From Brachionus rotundiformis (Eukaryota > Rotifera > Eurotatoria > Ploima > Brachionidae), in contig JAESIW010000138.1 of the NCBI GenBank assembly GCA_016802295.1, forward strand, positions 4,863,486 to 4,927,485: a DNA stretch of 64,000 nucleotides, read 5' to 3'. Below, one piece after another: positions 1 through 12,300 of the stretch (the stretch's first letter is position 1; each line of letters begins with the position of its first letter). The notes beneath the pieces are model-generated. The model saw nothing but the letters and a program-made list of their open reading frames with translations. It was not told the DNA's origin and ran no database searches. A program made the position numbers and the translations under genes.

Positions 1-1507
1 AATGTTCGCCACTCAATTGGCTGTTACTTTTGTCACTTAGCGTTTCGATGTCTATACTTTCTTCCTTAAATAATTTACTTGTTTCATCTTCGTCTTCATT
101 TATGACCAAATCCCTTGACTCTTCATCATCAATTGGTGTTCTAATATGTTCGCTGTCTTTATCAGCCAAAGAATTTGAATCCATGTCAAATTCAAGAGTG
201 GTATTTGTTTCATCAATGCTCTGGTCATCATCAAAATCATCGTTTTCTTCATCAAAATAAGCATCGAAATCATTTTTAGTAGTCGAAATAGTTTTTTTTC
301 TATTTCGTTGTCTATTCATTACTGAATCATCAACAGAATAATGTCTGATTCTATGCTGACCATTAAGTCTTTTTCCAGCTTTTTGTAGTTTGAGTTGGTT
401 TTGAAGTTGAAGTTGAAGCGATTGTGTTGCTTGAATTGTTTTAATTCCAGTAATCATTGATAAACTGTTACTTGATCGCTTACGATAGTACTTGGCGACA
501 ATTTGCTTTGGACTTGTAGCATCTAAAGAATTTGTTTCAAATCATTTAGAAAATAATCTATGTAGTTAAATTTACTTGTCGAATATGAGTTCATTTTTTG
601 ATCAAAATCAATTTCTTGGTCTTCTATTTTAGAATTTATCAATTCAGCTTTATCATTTTTGATGCATAAATCAGGATCGATATTGAGACTTTGTAATAAA
701 GCTATGAATTTTGAATTAGCATCATCAATTGAGTTGGTATTTAATTGTAAATATTTTGATTTAAAATCTAATGCCAGTTCTCTCAAGTTTTTCTTCAGTC
801 GAAATTGTTCTTCCAAAATGCGCTTTTTTTCGAGCTCATTTTCTTTATCTTTCCTTTTACATTGCTTTAAAAAAAAGTTAACTTTTAAACTTGGTCAAGT
901 TAAATTTATCATAAAAATATGATTTTACCTCAATAAATTTTAAAGTATAATTCAGAATGGCAAGGTTAGTACACTTCTTATCCTTATATTGTGGCAGTTC
1001 GCTCTGTAAGCTTTCAAAACATCCTTTTAGATGAGCACGTCGATTTTTTTCCAACGTGTTATGAATAGCTTTGTCTCTTTAAGGTAAATACTTTAATAAA
1101 CTTAAAATAGTTAAAACATCTAATTACCTTTTCATTTCTTCTAATCGAGACATACTTTTGTTAATTGCTAATGTTGTTTCGTCATTTTTTCTATTTTTCA
1201 TCATAGCAAGGGGTGAAGATACGAAATGTGAAGGCAGAGATGAAGAGTAAATATTTGAGCTTATGTCAACTGTTGAATTTTGATTTTGTTTGTTAATTTT
1301 TTTTGGATATATTGGATCATTTTTGACTGGCGTCAAATTATTTGAATTGTTTGGTGAGTTAAATAACGACGAAGATGATGATGAGTATGAAACCGATGAT
1401 ATAGGAGATAATGAAGAATCAACGTTTAGATGATTCTGAGCTTCTCCAATACATTTTTGCGATTCAATAAACTCTGCTGCTTTGAGTAAAACATCTATAT
1501 TGTCCAT
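1..1507 (-). CDS. MNT: Mnt/Mad-like bHLH-zip transcription repressor (3' end outside window)
   Basis: Probable MAX-dimerising repressor that binds E-boxes in the nucleus. Exons by splice phase: 1507-1128, 1076-929, 864-576, 522-1 (open at the window edge); introns are about 51, 64 and 53 nt. The protein starts MDNIDVLLKAAEFIE, which resembles the SIN3-interaction helix at the N-terminus of vertebrate Mnt. An upstream ATG at 1570 would add 21 residues, but the SID fits better as the true N-terminus. Exon 2 encodes the basic region and helix-loop-helix (NTLEKNRRAHLKGCFE, then a loop with DKKCTNLAIL), with the E-K-N-R-R DNA-contact residues in place. Exon 3 continues as a charged amphipathic helix consistent with the zipper. 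Exon 4 is basic, then very acidic, and looks disordered. Mnt is preferred over Mad/Mxi because the loop and helix 2 resemble Mnt most; the exact orthology is unproven. Confidence 0.85.
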
Positions 1508-3163
1508 TTTTGGATGGATATTTGAGAGATCAATGAACAAAGCTAACCAATAATTAATAAATGGGCTCACTGCTTAATATGAAATCGTGTTATTGTTTCA
1601 TCAACTAGAATGTCTTAGGTAGAAATCATTTTTTTCTAAATTGGTAAAATTATTGATTAAAATTCACCATTTGCTGAGTTAAAGTTTTATTTTAAGAAAA
1701 AGAAACTGTGGATTATATCCATATAAATATTTTTTAGACTTAAATAACAGCTTAAGAAATAATTGTTGAGAGCAATCTTGAAACATGTGCTTTTATTAAA
1801 AAATTTATTAGGAAAAAATGCTTAAAATTACGTTTTTGAAAGCGTTTGTTAAGAATTGGAAAAAGAGGGCAATCAGATTGTCAAAAATGAGCTCCTCGTT
1901 AGAATATAAAATACTCAGTATTCTTAATAAATGCCAAGTGCACATAAATACAAACGACTATTAATAATTTAAACTTATTGATCTGGACCAGTTTTATGGG
2001 AAAAGCATCTCAATCTGCATTCTCCGAAAAACTATATACGCAAAAATCTAAATTCTTCAAAAACAATAACAAAAAAATAAAGAGAATGAGAGAAAGATTG
2101 CAAGCAAATATATGCATGCGTCTATCATAGTGTATGAGTTTTGTGCCTATGTATGAAATATTTTGAAAATTCTATTTGAAATTAGAAGAAAATTATTCTT
2201 TTTCCTATCAAAATTGAATTCAAAGTTTTGACATTTGATTAACATAATATATTTTGAAATATGCCTTGAGAGCATGTTGGCCAAGTTTAACATTGACTTA
2301 TATCTTTAGCCTCATAATTTATTCGAGAAAATAATCGCTTGACGATAGTATACAATGCACGTGTTTTAAATGCAATAAAAAAATTTATTATGAAAATAAA
2401 TATACTCAAAAAGCGTTCTATTTGTTAAGCGTACCTTGTGATTGCCTATGATTCTAATCAAAGCATTGTCTTAATTATTTTTTTTTCAATATTATTAGAC
2501 AATCATAAAAATACATTAAAATTAACATCAATAATGTTATTTCGAATGCTGATCAATTTAATCAGTTTTTAAGCTAGCTCACAATTTCAATAATCAAAAA
2601 CGTAAAATGCAGAATTTTCTTAATGTGATAATTCTTTAGATATAGTAAAATCCTTATCTTTAAAACATGTTATGTAAGCTTTTGAGAGAGAATGCATTAA
2701 AAAAACACGAGGTCTAATTTAATACAGGTGAATGTCTAGAGTTAGAAAAGAGTTGATAAATAACGCGAATATAAAATGATTTGAATGCAATTCTCTTAGC
2801 TAGATTAAGCTAAAAATATTTTTTAAAAAATTTAATCTAATTAAAAAAATATTTGAAAAATTTATAGTACCTTAAAAAAATAGATAATTGAAAATAAATT
2901 TATACCCAAATTTCAAGGATCATTGAGTTTTTTTATTAAAATCAACGTGGTTAAAATTCTTCCACGTTTTTAAAATAAGATGAACTATTAAAAGTCGTGT
3001 AAAAATATTTGATTTGTCACATGTCTTGAAGTTAAAATTAAAGCTTATATTCTAATTTAAACCAAATGAATTCTTTACAATATAAAATAAACTAAAATAA
3101 ACTTGAATTTAAAGGGCAACTTTGTTTACCGAACGACGTACGAAAGTCGATCGACTCGCTTCA
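1508..3163. other. intergenic, no gene seen
   Basis: AT-rich spacer between two divergently transcribed genes. No ORF with plausible coding character and no RNA gene were recognised. It must carry the promoters of the Mnt-like gene and of the small gene to the right; no specific element was identified. Confidence 0.6.
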
Positions 3164-3918
3164 ATGATGTGTTCCGAAAACTTCCCACATTATCTTTTTG
3201 TAACAAAAGGAAAGCGACTTCTTGGAAAATCCTTGCCATCTTTTAATCTTGTAATTTAAGAAAAAAAATATGATAAACAGATAATATAATCTTATGTAAA
3301 CATAAGTATCAAACTAAGCAAATACTTGGATATTTCATGCAATACTTATATATTGTTTCCAAAAATAATATTTCTTTGGATGATATATACAGTCAAATAA
3401 GTTATGCTATTGATACTCAAAAGTTTAAAGATTTAGTACAAATAGTTGAACAATTTGTAAAATTATATTCGAGACAATCGAATCAAATTTACAAAATAAT
3501 TTTCTCTAATAAGGTAAATTTTTAACTGCCAGGAAAATATAATAGTTTTATTTTTATTATCTTTTAAATTTATAGTTTGGATTGGCATATCTCCTGAAAT
3601 TTGTTTCTAAGTCTGAGCTAATAATCCAAGATGACTTTGACAATGAGGTTAAAATTATATGGTAATATAAAATAAAAATATTGATTAAATAAATTGATCG
3701 CTTAATTAATGAATTTCAGGAGTTCATTTTTAAACATGTTTCTTAATGGTCTAAATTTAATAGAAGAAGACAAAGATCATAACAAATGGAACCTATATGA
3801 AATTTGTCCATTAAATTGTGCTATTATATTTAACAACTTTACGATAAATGTTGATTTATGGAAGAAAAATGATATTAAACTTAAACAACTTTTTAATCAT
3901 ATTTCAGACGATTCATGA
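3164..3918 (+). CDS. unrecognised 188-aa protein, four exons
   Basis: I do not recognise the family. Four exons join in frame: 3164-3250, 3319-3513, 3576-3661, 3720-3918 (introns 68, 62 and 58 nt, all GT...AG). The start is the first of two adjacent ATGs (MMCSENFPHYLF); the frame upstream is closed by a stop at 3110. The first exon is less AT-rich than its surroundings. The product is mostly helical in composition with many Leu, Ile, Asn and Lys, has no signal peptide or membrane segment, and no metal-binding or catalytic motif. It ends NHISDDS. If the first exon is wrong, the protein would start at the ATG at 3337 and have 153 residues. The gene converges on the V-ATPase subunit gene. Confidence 0.6.
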
Positions 3919-4686
3919 TTTTGTCATTACCCAAATTAAAGTTCCATTCTTAGTAATTACTACGATTTTCATCGGTTTTTAATCTTTGAGTTTATTTAAA
4001 TAGCTGAGAACTATTTAGTATTTTATTCAATAAAGATTCGTAATTTTTTGCTTTTTTAATTTTTATAAATGTTAAATAAGCACCGATGGATTATATTTTT
4101 ATTATCAAAAATGGCAACTAGGAATATTTGATGATTGTTGTCTTGATTCTAAGATCAAATAAAACACTTCTTTATAGTCCTTAATAAGCATATACACAAA
4201 GATTACATAATTAATTCAAATATGTCACTATGATTTTTTGCTGTTAAATAATTAAAAATAATTTTAATTAGAATTTATTGAAATTTTTATTTAGATTAAA
4301 ATTTTGGATCAAAGTTAAACTAGTTTGTTTCACAAATCAAATCTTAAATAAGATATTTTCAACAGGAAATTTTTTAATACCATTAAAAAAATTTTCATTG
4401 TAAATAATTAGACATAGAATTTTTAAATTTTATTTCATTGTTTATTAAATAAATTTAAAACTAAAGCATTAATTTAAAATTTTATTTCTTAAATTCAAAT
4501 TTATTTAGGTATTACGAAACGAAAATTTTCTCTTCAACTAAAATAATATATTAATACAAATAAGGAAAGTTTTTAAATACTATAAAAAACAACGTTTAAT
4601 ATCGATGCAAATAAATTAATTGTTTTAGTCTTGGGAATTAGTAATTTTTGACATTGATATCTAAATAGAGAAATTATGACCAACTA
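3919..4686. other. convergent intergenic spacer
   Basis: AT-rich DNA between the 3' ends of two convergent genes. It must hold both polyadenylation regions; AATAAA-type hexamers are frequent by composition, so none is singled out. Nothing else seen. Confidence 0.5.
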
Positions 4687-5783
4687 TTACATAATAGGTA
4701 TATAGTTGTCTATTCTTGCTCTATGTTTTTGAGCCACACATTCTGCAATCCAGATAATATTTCGATTTTCTTGTTCTTTGAGCTTTAAAAATGAGTAAAA
4801 AACTCCAAAACCAAATTGTCTCATAAAAGCATTCAAATTCATTTTAACTTCTTGCTCAAAAAATTTATCTTCTATTGTCTTGTCTCCCGGATTTGTACCA
4901 ACATTTTCAAATAATGGTCTGTAATCCTTTAGATACTGATATTAAAAAAAATCTTACATAACTCAAAAATTACCGCATAATTTTCTGCAATCATCTTGAC
5001 CTGATCATATTCTTCAGCCTTTGCTAGCTGATTAAGACCATCTGGATACAACTTACCACATCTTGGATATAATTTTGAGCGTTCATCTTTAGGTAAATCA
5101 ACTCCTAAGGAATTAATTGTTATCATGAATGCTCTTCTATCAGCTTCAAAAGCTAAAAGCTCACACATAACCTCTGCTGTTGGACCACCTAATTCTTTGC
5201 AGAAATTAAAAAAATCTTCAATATAAGCTTTATAAAGAGTATTTCTCATTATTTCAATGTTCAACTCATCTAAATCATGCTCGGAAATGCAATCAATAAA
5301 ATAAGGAGCTAATGGAGTGTCAATTAGAATAGCGTTGTATAAACTAGCGGAAGTATCAGCCACGTTAATAGCCCCCATTTGTTCGAACATTCCTAAAGGA
5401 TGACATTTTGGAAGCAACTCTTGGATACTTCGCTGATGCAAATGACCAGTGATCAATAGTACAATGTTGTCTATCATATAAGAATAGGTAATGTAGTCTA
5501 GAAATTTGCTTAATGGCTTGACAGCGTGATTTCTTAAATGTTGGAATTCAAGGACATATTTTTCTCTAATTTTATCATCAATTACGCTAACTGTTAGTGG
5601 ACTAGGCTCGTTTGCTAAAAAATTACCATAGTCAGTTGTTTGCAAATGTAATTTTAAATCTTCCAAAGTTTCACACTGAACCAAGTTTACATAGTCTTGA
5701 GTTTTGAGAATACCACTCTTAAATCCTCGAACAAGACCTTCTAAATAACCATTATCGATATTAAACAAAACGTCTAAAAACAT
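4687..5783 (-). CDS. ATP6V0D1: V-type proton ATPase subunit d (V0 sector)
   Basis: Peripheral subunit of the membrane V0 sector that couples the central stalk to the proteolipid ring of the vacuolar/lysosomal proton pump. Two exons, 5783-4974 and 4935-4687, give 352 aa, matching the usual length of about 350. Family sequence is clear throughout: FNIDNGYLEGLVRGFK near the N-terminus, a GHLHQRSIQELLPKCHPLG stretch, EADRRAFMITINSLG, and in exon 2 NPGDKTIEDKFFE and the C-terminal IAECVAQKHRARIDNYIP. The single intron is only 38 nt (4936-4973) with GT and AG ends. It lies head-to-head, 575 bp apart, with the gene for the V-ATPase assembly factor DMXL. Whether it corresponds to d1 or d2 cannot be said; invertebrates usually have one. 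Confidence 0.97.
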
Positions 5784-6358
5784 TTTGATTTTTTTCTAGT
5801 AAAGTAAAAGATAATTAAAAAGAGCTTTAAAATCTTGTATCATATGATGAATCTTAATCAAGTGATTTTTTAAACGAATTTTTTTAACTGGTTTATTTTT
5901 TATTAGGAAATATAACTCTTTTTTAATTTAACTGGTTAAATAGCTTGTTTTTACCAGTTTAAACCATATTAACTATCATTATAATAAAGATTAAGTAATA
6001 AATAGAATGATGATGATATGAAAGTTGAAAATTTTTAATAAATTATGGATACTAATTTATATTTCAATATATGTTAAAAATTTAATTTCCATTTTTCAAT
6101 CTTAAAATATTTTATTATAATAAATTCAAATTATTTTCTGTATTAAAAGGAAGATATATTTGCACTGATTTAAGTAAGAATTTAGAATTTAATATTTATT
6201 TATTTCTTGATACATAATTAAATGACAATATAATGGGCAATTCTAATTAGGCTTTTATGTTATTAAGAAATTTACTAGCTCATAATTTTTTCTCTAATAA
6301 AATATTTTTCATTATTTTTATTGATTTAGTTTTTTCCAAATTTGACTTGAAAAACTAG
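5784..6358. promoter_or_regulatory. candidate shared bidirectional promoter region
   Basis: The only DNA between the start codons of the V-ATPase subunit d gene (-) and DMXL (+). No gene is seen in it. Its position shows that both promoters lie here or in the 5' exons; no specific motif was identified, so co-regulation is an inference from gene order and from the shared V-ATPase role. Confidence 0.45.
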
Positions 6359-9300
6359 ATGAATAGACATCAAGTCTTAACAGGAGCTGCCAATATTTAT
6401 GAAAACAGTGTTGCGATTGGTAGTGTCGGACATAATCACTTTACTGTAAGAGGGTTCACATGATTTTCATTTTAAAAATAAAAATTTTACTATGAATTAA
6501 GACTTATGGATCAGGAAGAAACCTAATAATTTTATCCTCCAACTTTGATAGAATTCAAATTATTTCATCCAGTAAGCATAATTCAGATGCAATTATTCGA
6601 TGTATTGATTGTACTTTGGACACCGGAAAGGTAAACTAATTTATGTGACTAAGATCAGTTTTAATATTTAATTTCCAAGATAGCAGCAGCATACTCAAAT
6701 AGAGTTTTTATATTTGAACCTACACCTTCAGCTAAAAAAGCAACTCATGTAAAAAATTTTAATAACAATTTTTAAAAATTAATAGAAATATTTTAAAGAA
6801 TATCCATTATAAATGGATCGAAGTTGGTGTGATAGAGCTTGAGTCTGATGTTGAATGTGTTTCATGGAATAATGATGGTCAGCGTATATTAATTGGTTGC
6901 TCAAGCGGAGCTCTTCAAATATGGACTTATAATCCAAATACAGATACAAAGAATTCTAATAATTTAAAAATAAATAAAGATTCACCAGTTAAATTTTCGA
7001 TTTCCGATGAAGCAGATGTCTGCCCATTTAATCAACATAAGCAACAAGGAAATAATCAAAATCTCTTTATTAAAATCTGGGAGTCAAAGTAATGAATTTT
7101 TTTAGCTTAATTAAATAATAGACAACCTAATTTTTTTGATAAATAAAAGGATAGTTGATTCAATCAAATTTTTAAAGTTTTCACCGGATGGTTCATTGTT
7201 TGCCACTTATGGCTATGTAAAATTACTTATAATTTTTTAAATTTTCTTTAAAAAATTTATTAAAATAAACAGAATGATCGTTTAGTGAAAATATGGCATG
7301 AGAGTAATTTTTTTTTATATTTTTTATAAATTATCAAAAGTTGAATTTTTTTCAAACTTTTTCCTAAGGTTCAAATAATCAAGAATCTTCAGCATTAGAC
7401 TATGACTTCATTTATTTGGCACATCCGCGTGCGGTTACTAGTTTATCTTGGAGGCAAATAAGCAAATTCATGCCAAGGTTTATAAAACAAAATTTTATTA
7501 ATAAAAATTGATTATTATTATATTTAGAGGCATGGTATCAAATTCTTTAATTACTTGTTGTAAAGATAATATATGTCGTATATGGACAGAAACTGTTCTA
7601 CCAGATGACGGATTAACTCAGCATTCCCATAATCAATCATCATCGAATACTTCGCAAATATTCGACCCAGAATTGAATCCATCAACAAACTTAATTCAAA
7701 ATCAGAACAATAGTCCTTTTTTGTCTAATTCAAAATCAGTAAGACACAAAAAGAAATTATTTCATAAGCTTCAAAAAATGAGGTTTGTTTACACTTTATT
7801 ATTTGTGTTCTTAAATATTTGATAAACAAAAAAAAGTTATAAAATTATAATATCAAATTTTTAAAATATCTAATACCAAGTATGAAATTGAAATTTAATT
7901 TAATTTAGGATATCTAGTCATTTTCCTCATTTTTCATCGAAGCCAGTCTCAATAAATTCTGACAAAGCTTCAAACATCCATAACGCATATTCTTCAAATT
8001 CGAATTTGTCTTTTTTAACTTCAATGGGGTCTAATCAACTTAATGGTTCAACAGCTGAGAATTCAAAATTAGATAAATTAAATAATCAGTCAAATCCATC
8101 ATTTTCTCAACAAGCATCTAGCACTAATGAATTATTGATTGGACCAAAATTTTGCACCGGCACGTCGGCTTCTCATTATCAACAATCAGTTAGTAAAGCG
8201 TTTCATTTTCATTTAGCTGGTCTTATTGATCCTGATGCATCCTCCATACCACTTCATCTGTTACCCAATTTGAATCAATCAAATTCTAAGGATTCAAAAA
8301 ATTTTATTGTTCATTGGATGCAAAATAAAGATTTCCATTTTACTTATACAGCTGAATTATTTTCTAAAGAAATTTATCAAAAATTGAAAAAAATATATTT
8401 ACAACAAAAAAATAGAGACGATTCAAATTCATCGTCTAGTGAAGATTTGTCAGAAACAGATCCGTCACAACCTACTGATTTTAGATTGGATTCTCTTTTG
8501 AATATTAGTCTTGATGATGAAACAAAAAATCTACTATTTGGTAATTCCATCGATCAGAAGCTAGATCAAATGCTCAAAGATTGGTTTGATAGTCATGACA
8601 TTTTGTTTTGCATTCATCCTATAGATGGAAGTATTCTTATTTGGCTAGTAGATTGGTTAGATGAAAATATGCCAGGAAATATCTATCGTCAAGCTCAAGT
8701 GAGTTTTCATGCGAAAATTCCGCATTCTTTTCCAATAGGCGATTCAAACTCTCTAACAAATTCTATATTTTTGTATACTGAGCCAGTTATGTCTAACTTA
8801 GAAAAACCTGAACTAGATAATGAATATTTTTATGAACCAGGAGTTGTAAATCTAGTGTCTAAACACAATAATGGAACTTTAAACTTATGGCGAATACAAT
8901 TTCAAGATAACTCAAAATATCAATCTTTGGTCAATGTTACTCATTTATATAGAGTTTGTGGTCATCGTTTTAAAGTTAGTGATATTACATCTCATCCTAT
9001 TTTACCATTTTTATTGACTAATTCAATAAATGACTTGAATACACAACAAAAATCCTCTGAATTAGAAAAAAATGAAGACTCGGAATTTTATGCAAAATAT
9101 CAAAAAGGTATTGTTATTTGGGGAGTTGAGCCAGTTGGTCCGTTGTGTAAATCAGGAGGAATATTTGAGTTGGCTCGAATTGACTCGGTTAAACCAAATG
9201 CTTTTGAGAATATAGCATGGTTTCCTTGTTTTTTACCTTCATCAACTTTAGGAACATCATCTGCCTCACCAAGCACTTTATTTGCTTCAACAGACGCTTC

Positions 9301-12300
9301 TCAAATTACTATTTATCAAGCTGTTTTTGATGCAAGAACACTTTTACAAGAATGTGGTAAAACATCTCCTAAGTGCTCAAAGACAACCACTAGTTCATCA
9401 ATTTCAAGTTGTTTGTCCAGCGATTCAAGCGTCGGAGTTTCAAATACAACAGAAATTCCCAATAATAGTTTTAATATTGTGAGCATTCAGTCGACAGCTA
9501 GACCTGGTTGTATAATTGAACTTGAAAAATTGGTTGATTCAAGTATGGCAAATTGGACAAAGGCTGACTTATTCCACATATATCAAGAAAACTTAATAAA
9601 TGACAATATTCAGATGACTGTTAATTCAAATAATCAGTTTGAAGAAAGCTATTTTTTAGTTTTACTCGAGAAAAAGAGAAACGTTATTTGTAAAAATGTG
9701 AAAATAGTAGAGATAATTCATATGTGGAAAATTAATATTTCATCTTCTCCACAAAATTTGGAAGAAAAAAATAGATTAACAATTAAAAGTACAAGAGTAT
9801 GTCAACAAGAATTAAATTTACCAGATGATGTTTATGTGTCTTCCGCAGCAACAGCTGCAGCCGATTTAGCATCAAGCGCTATGTTTTGTCAAAATAAGGT
9901 TCCTTACTTATTTACAACTGCATGTTCAGATGGAATTATAAGATTTTGGTCATGCAAACTAAAAGCTGGGGAAGAATATGAATTTTTTGAATGGACTTCT
10001 AATATGTTTAAAAGCAGTCAAGTAAACTTGAATGGAGTTTATCCATTAACTATTGCATGCTCTTATAATAGCCGATTTGCTGTGGCTTATAAACAGCGTT
10101 TGAAAAATTCAATCCCAAACGAAAATGCAAAAGCGTTTTTTGTCAAAGTATATGAATGCGAATCAAGTGGAGGCTCTGAATGGAAACTTGAAGATACAAT
10201 TTGTCTAAAAAATATTGTATTGCCAGAAATTGATTCCGGCATTGATTTCGATTACATTTTTGGCAATTCTCAACCAATAAGACCAGCTAGGTCCACGCAT
10301 TCATTCAAAAGTATTCTTTTTGGATCTTCGAATGCACAATCAACATGTCAATCGGTTTCAAATAATACCAATCAATCAAACACAGCTAATAATGGAAACG
10401 GATCACATCATTTAACAAGTTTGGCTTCTATTCCCAGTAATAATTCATTTTCTTTATTTACTAACGTTGATAATATTGAAACATCTAACAGTAAAACTCC
10501 AGAGATCCCTAGTAATGCTACAAAAATTTCAATTAAACGCCAATTTTCAAATAATATGAGTGATCAATTAAACAAATCTGAAACAATCACAAATCATTCT
10601 AAAAGTCATGGCTCAAAATTTAAAAAGCCCTGTTTAATTAAACTAGATTGGGCATCAAATGAAAATGGTTCTCATATTTTAACTATTGGTATAGGAAACA
10701 AAATTTTGGTTTATTCATCAAAAACAAAAAGCTCAAAAGAAAGTTTTGTTGAACCAAAGAAAGATAGAGAAATCGAAAATAAAACAATCGTTAGTAGAAG
10801 TAATTTACTTCGAGAGAATTCGGAATCAAAATTAACTAATAACATCGAAGAAGAGTCAGAATCATTTCTCAAATGGATTGAAGTTAGATCATTTGAATTA
10901 GATTCGGCTGATGATCAACAAGCCCTTCCTACTCAAATGAAATGGGTTCGAGAGGGATTATTAGTTATAGGTTTAGATACTGAAATGCAAGTTTTTTCTC
11001 AATGGACACCAATAAATAATAAACAATCACTTATTCATGAAGAGATAAACTATGAAAATAGAAACGAAAATTCAAAAAATTTGTTTATGATTTCAAAAAA
11101 TGCTAGTGTTCTTGATTTAAATCAGTTAAATTTAAAATTAAGTAAAGACACGAATAGCAATAATTCTAGTCGGAAGCACTCCAATTTGTCGGAATCGGAT
11201 CAATATAAGAAATCGAAAACAAAAAAAATTTTTGACGAAGGACAAGCATTAGAATTAGTTCAAGATAGTGGACTTTTTATGCATTCAAAAAACGCTTGTC
11301 CAATTTTACCTCAATATCATCCCAAGCAACTAGTTGAATTAATGAACTCTGGGAAAATCAATTGTGCCAAAGCTATTTTAATTCATTTGACTAGATGCAT
11401 AATTGACAATGAATTCAAAGCCAAAAATAAAAAATCCATTAATTCGGCTGAAAAAAAATTAAAAAAAAGAAAAATGTCTGTGACTAATGAAATGGAATTG
11501 CCTGAAGAACATGTATTGAATTTTTTAGAAATTGAAAATATTCCACCACTGCCATTATTTCAATTGTATTCACCAGATGATTTAGTTTATAATGGTGACG
11601 ACAAGCCTTCTGAAAATAATGATTTGTTCAAAGTAGATGAATTGAATTCGAGTATTGGTTTTTCAAACGATGATATGGATTTTTTAAATGAAGAAGAAAA
11701 AAAAAAGCTATCTGATATACAACAGCAAAAGGAAAAGTTAGACTTTAAGAAAAAAGTACTAATTGAATCAAATCTTAGCTTTGACAAAAAAGTGTCCAGT
11801 TTATTAATTGAATATTTAGAATATGTTCAATTAAATGGCTTGACAAGTACTGATCAAATGTATTTAGTCGCATTGGCAGACACCATAGTGAATTTAGATT
11901 GCGACTTAAAGACGAATAAATCGGTTCCTTTGACTCAAAATAATGTAGTTGATGACTGTGGTTTTAAATTTTTACTTTCACTCCGTTCTTATAATTATCT
12001 TATTCAAACTCTGCCACTTCCTTTAAAAATAAATTTAAAATCCATAGGTCTAGGCTCAGCTAATTTTGCTTGGGCATTTCATTCGGAGTGTGAACAAGAT
12101 CTTTTAAACCAAATTTTAAGTTCAGATGAAAATTTTAATCTAACTTGGAATAATTTGAAACAATATGGTATTGGTTGGTGGTTAAAGACACCAGCTATCT
12201 TAAAGCAATTAGTCGAAAAGATTGCAAAATTTTCTTATCAGCAAAAAAATGATCCACTTGATTCAGCTTTATTTTATTTAGCAATGAAAAAAAAAGGTGT

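Noticed and set aside
30..260. Ser-rich + strand ORF opposite the Mnt-like gene
   Set aside because: It is the antisense of the acidic part of the Mnt-like coding exon and shows no independent features.
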